This document shows, one piece after another, positions 13,784 to 15,683 of a stretch of 15,683 nucleotides of DNA. Below the pieces are notes generated by a model, which ran no database searches, was not told where the DNA came from, and saw only the letters and a program-made list of their open reading frames with translations. The position numbers and the translations under genes were made by a program. The number at the start of each line of letters is the position of its first letter. Positions within the stretch are counted from its first letter, which is position 1. The DNA is taken from the NCBI GenBank assembly GCA_021160625.1, contig JAGHCE010000033.1, positions 1-15,683 on the forward strand, read 5' to 3'. Source of the stretch: Planctomycetota bacterium (GTDB taxonomy: Bacteria; Planctomycetota; DG-23; SLPQ01).

Positions 13784-13925
13784 CTTCGCCCCCTTTCTGC
13801 TACGGGGGAGGGTTTCGCCCCCTTTCTGCTATAGGGGCCACGGGCGTTGCCCGATGCAATCAACTGACCTTCCGCGGGCCAGGCTCGCCTCGCCCCTTGG
13901 AAGCAACGTGCCACTGGTGGCTTCC
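13779..13925 (-). repeat. Modular hairpin repeat, copy D (reverse)
   Basis: Read on the minus strand: GCCACCAGTGGCACG (13922-13908); GGGGCGAGGC module (about 13895-13886); GGAAGGTCAGTTGATTGC (about 13873-13856); CGGGCAACGCCCG hairpin (about 13854-13842); then the GCAGAAAGGGGGCGAA module twice in tandem (about 13830-13810 and 13801-13781). The stem after GATTGC has two mismatches relative to copy C, so this copy looks eroded. It separates the kinase operon from the activator gene. Confidence 0.8.
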
Positions 13926-13931
13926 CCGCTC

Positions 13932-13960
13932 TTGGCGCAGACTGGGTATTGTGGTATCAT
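13932..13960 (+). promoter_or_regulatory. Extended -10 sigma-70 promoter of the activator gene
   Basis: TTGGCG (13932-13937), a 17-bp spacer and TATCAT (13955-13960), with TG at 13952-13953 giving an extended -10. The start of transcription would fall at about 13967-13968, on or next to the GTG start codon. Confidence 0.65.
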
Positions 13961-13967
13961 TACCCCC

Positions 13968-15344
13968 GTGACTACCGACGACGACAATGCACTTTCCGGC
14001 GGCCGGCGCGATGCCATTCTCGACGCCATCGAGGACGGTGTTTTCACCGTGAGTACCGACTGGCGGATTACCTACCTAAACAGCGCGGCCGAGAAAATCA
14101 CGGGCGTGCCGAGAGAAGAGGCCTTGGGACGCCGCTGCTCGGAAGTCTTGAGGGCCAATGTCTGCGAATCCGCCTGCCCGTTGCGTGAAACCATCGCAAC
14201 CGGCAAACCCGTTGTCAATCTGACCGTCTACATCGTCAATGCCCTCGGCAAGCGAGTGCCCATAAGCGTCTCCACCGGCCTCCTGCGGGATGAAAAGGGT
14301 CACATAATCGGAGGCGTGGAAACTTTCCGGGACCTCTCTGTGGTGGAGGATCTCCGCAAGGAGCTCGCGGGCCGCTTTTCTCTCGGGGACATCGTGAGCC
14401 GCAGCCGGGCTATGGCGAGCATATTCAAAATCCTGCCCGACGTGGCCGCATCAACGAGCACCGTCCTCATCCTCGGCGAAAGCGGCACGGGAAAGGAACT
14501 CCTCGCACGCGCTGTCCACGATCTCGGTCCCCGCAGCTCGCGCCCCTTTATAGCCCTAAGCTGCGGCGCGCTGCCGGACACGCTTTTGGAGTCGGAGCTT
14601 TTCGGTTACGTGGCCGGCGCTTTCACAGATGCGCGCGGGGACAAGCCGGGGCGTTTTGCTGCGGCCGACGGCGGCACAATCTTCCTGGATGAGATCGGGG
14701 ACATTTCGCCGGCCTTGCAGGTGCGTCTGCTGCGGGTTCTCCAAGAGCGCACCTACGAGCCGCTTGGGTCAAACGAGCCTGTCAAGGCCAACGTGCGCGT
14801 CATAGCGGCGACCAACAGGGACCTCGGACGTCTCGTTGCGGAAGGCGCCTTCCGCCAGGACCTTTACTACCGGATAAACGTCGTATCGCTAACGCTGCCT
14901 CCGCTTCGCGAACGCAAGGAGGACATACCGCTTCTGGTGGAGCGTTTCGTGGATCGCTTCAACCACATCCAGGGCAGAGGGGTCGCCGGCGTATCCGACA
15001 GCGCCCTGGCGCTCCTGATGGGCTACGATTTCCCAGGGAATATCCGCGAGCTGGAAAATATCATCGAACGTGCATTCGTACTCTGCGGCAGCGGCCCTGT
15101 GGAGCCGGTCCATCTCCCGGAGGAAATCGCCGGCGGTGGAAAATCTGCCCTGCAACTGGCCGGCGGCACAACGACGCTCAAAGAGATGGAGCGGCTTTTC
15201 ATCGAGGATGCGCTGCGGAAAAACAGCTGGAACCGCGCCGCCGCCGCCCGGCAGCTGGGCATCCACAAGAGCACGCTTTTCCGCAAGATAAAGGCCTACG
15301 ACCTGCAAATCCCCCCTAAAGATACCTTATCAGGCGGAAAATAG
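13968..15344 (+). CDS. Sigma-54-dependent transcriptional activator, PAS-AAA+-Fis HTH
   Basis: 458 residues. These enhancer-binding proteins use ATP to open sigma-54 RNA polymerase promoters. A PAS domain (about 13-125) replaces the usual receiver and carries Cys57, Cys66 and Cys70 (the last two in ANVCESACPLRE). The AAA+ domain (about 138-375) has Walker A GESGTGKE (170-177), Walker B GTIFLDE (236-242), and the sigma-54 contact loop written GAFTDA (217-222) instead of GAFTGA. A Fis-type helix-turn-helix (about 421-446, NRAAAARQLGIHKSTLFRKI) binds DNA. The GTG at 13968 has no ribosome binding site and sits where transcription should begin, so the mRNA may be leaderless. An upstream in-frame ATG at 13854 lies inside a repeat. 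Likely target: the NifX-like gene just downstream. Confidence 0.93.
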   Translation: MTTDDDNALSGGRRDAILDAIEDGVFTVSTDWRITYLNSAAEKITGVPREEALGRRCSEVLRANVCESACPLRETIATGKPVVNLTVYIVNALGKRVPISVSTGLLRDEKGHIIGGVETFRDLSVVEDLRKELAGRFSLGDIVSRSRAMASIFKILPDVAASTSTVLILGESGTGKELLARAVHDLGPRSSRPFIALSCGALPDTLLESELFGYVAGAFTDARGDKPGRFAAADGGTIFLDEIGDISPALQVRLLRVLQERTYEPLGSNEPVKANVRVIAATNRDLGRLVAEGAFRQDLYYRINVVSLTLPPLRERKEDIPLLVERFVDRFNHIQGRGVAGVSDSALALLMGYDFPGNIRELENIIERAFVLCGSGPVEPVHLPEEIAGGGKSALQLAGGTTTLKEMERLFIEDALRKNSWNRAAAARQLGIHKSTLFRKIKAYDLQIPPKDTLSGGK

Positions 15345-15358
15345 TCGCATAATGCGAC
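15344..15358 (+). promoter_or_regulatory. Perfect palindrome, candidate enhancer site 1 for the activator
   Basis: GTCGCAT-A-ATGCGAC, 7-bp arms around one base. Its first base is the last base of the activator's TAG stop. Its centre is about 167 bp upstream of the predicted sigma-54 start site, within the usual range for enhancer sites. Site 2 lies 33 bp downstream. Confidence 0.6.
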
Positions 15359-15376
15359 GTCTGCGAACGCCCAATG

Positions 15377-15391
15377 GTTGCATACTGCGTC
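15377..15391 (+). promoter_or_regulatory. Related near-palindrome, candidate enhancer site 2
   Basis: GTTGCATACTGCGTC matches site 1 at 12 of 15 positions and keeps the GCA-N3-TGC core. Its centre is 33 bp from that of site 1, close to three helical turns, and about 134 bp upstream of the predicted start site. Confidence 0.55.
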
Positions 15392-15491
15392 TATTAGCCC
15401 GACTCAGCATGTTCCCCGTCCGAAGGTATTCCGTACGCAACTTCTGTCAGGGCAATGTGTTGCGCATCAGTAACTGCCGAGGTTTGCCCTA

Positions 15492-15507
15492 TGGCACGCT
15501 GTTTGCT
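15492..15507 (+). promoter_or_regulatory. Consensus sigma-54 promoter of the NifX-like gene
   Basis: TGGCACG (15492-15498), four bases, TTGCT (15503-15507); every fixed position of the consensus matches. Expected start near 15518, leaving a leader of about 16 bases that holds the GAGGGA ribosome binding site before the ATG at 15534. Confidence 0.88.
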
Positions 15508-15533
15508 CTTGATACTGTCGAGGGAAATGGAAG

Positions 15534-15683
15534 ATGAGGATTGCAATACCAGTTTGGCAAGGGCGCGTCTCACCGCTCTTGGACAGCGCCGAGCGGTTCG
15601 TGGTCCTCGATTTCGAGGGCGAGGGCGAGGTTGCCCGCCGTGAGGAGACGTTGAGGGAGGCTTCGCTGCCGGCAAGGGCGGCG
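15534..15683 (+). CDS. NifX/NifB-type (dinitrogenase iron-molybdenum cofactor biosynthesis) domain protein, N-terminal part
   Basis: The first 50 residues are present; the gene runs off the window. It opens with MRIAIPVWQGRVSPLLDSAE and continues with RFVVLDFEGEGEVARREE, the first strands of the NifX/NifB C-terminal domain family (family pattern: MxIAxPxxxGxVSxxFDxA). These small proteins bind metal-sulfur clusters; members include NifX, NafY and the orange protein ORP. It lies downstream of a sigma-54 activator and behind a consensus sigma-54 promoter, an arrangement like the orp loci of sulfate reducers rather than nif clusters; no nif gene is seen here. The start is supported by GAGGGA upstream. 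Confidence 0.8.
   Translation, partial: MRIAIPVWQGRVSPLLDSAERFVVLDFEGEGEVARREETLREASLPARAA

Noticed and set aside
13854..13967. N-terminal extension of the sigma-54 activator from the ATG at 13854
   Set aside because: It would translate repeat copy D and the promoter. The protein-like sequence begins at the GTG at 13968.

Overview
The window is GC-rich (my impression is above 60%), densely coded bacterial DNA. Genes mostly start with ATG or GTG behind clear Shine-Dalgarno sequences. It carries Rnf genes, a sigma-54 activator next to a NifX-like gene, a eukaryotic-type Ser/Thr kinase, and modular hairpin repeats between operons. Together these suggest an anaerobic or facultatively anaerobic Gram-negative bacterium, perhaps an uncultured Planctomycetota/PVC-type or deltaproteobacterial-type lineage. 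That placement is inference and is weak. I saw no rRNA, tRNA, CRISPR array, insertion sequence or phage gene.

Layout. 1-405 (+): end of a possible alpha/beta-hydrolase-like gene cut by the window edge. 444-1457 (-): Gfo/Idh/MocA oxidoreductase. 1790-2932 (+): unrecognised polytopic membrane protein. 2944-5730 (-): operon rnfE-rnfA-rnfB plus a small exported protein, read from a sigma-70 type promoter directly in front of rnfE, with no rnfC, rnfD or rnfG. 6391-7785 (+): a degenerate two-component protein (pseudo-receiver, GAF-like region, H-box, degraded ATPase) about 270 bases behind a consensus sigma-54 promoter. 8099-9217 (-): GT4-like glycosyltransferase with an altered donor-site motif. 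9657-13766 (+): a tight four-gene proteostasis operon (unknown small protein, Hsp20, Lon, Ser/Thr kinase). 13968-15344 (+): PAS-AAA-Fis sigma-54 activator. 15534 to the edge (+): start of a NifX/NifB-like protein behind a second consensus sigma-54 promoter.

The most coherent story is a sigma-54 circuit. The activator gene is followed by two related 15-bp near-palindromes 33 bp apart, then about 110 bp later by the sigma-54 promoter of the NifX-like gene. This is the classic enhancer-promoter layout, and it resembles the orp (orange protein) loci of sulfate reducers. The second promoter, with the same core and the same downstream bases, sits about 9 kb away in front of the degenerate histidine-kinase-like gene, so the two may share a regulon.

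Four intergenic gaps (about 5890, 7890, 9340 and 13780) hold one family of modular hairpin repeats. The modules come in largely the same order and the orientation alternates. The repeats explain most of the non-coding DNA and several spurious open frames.
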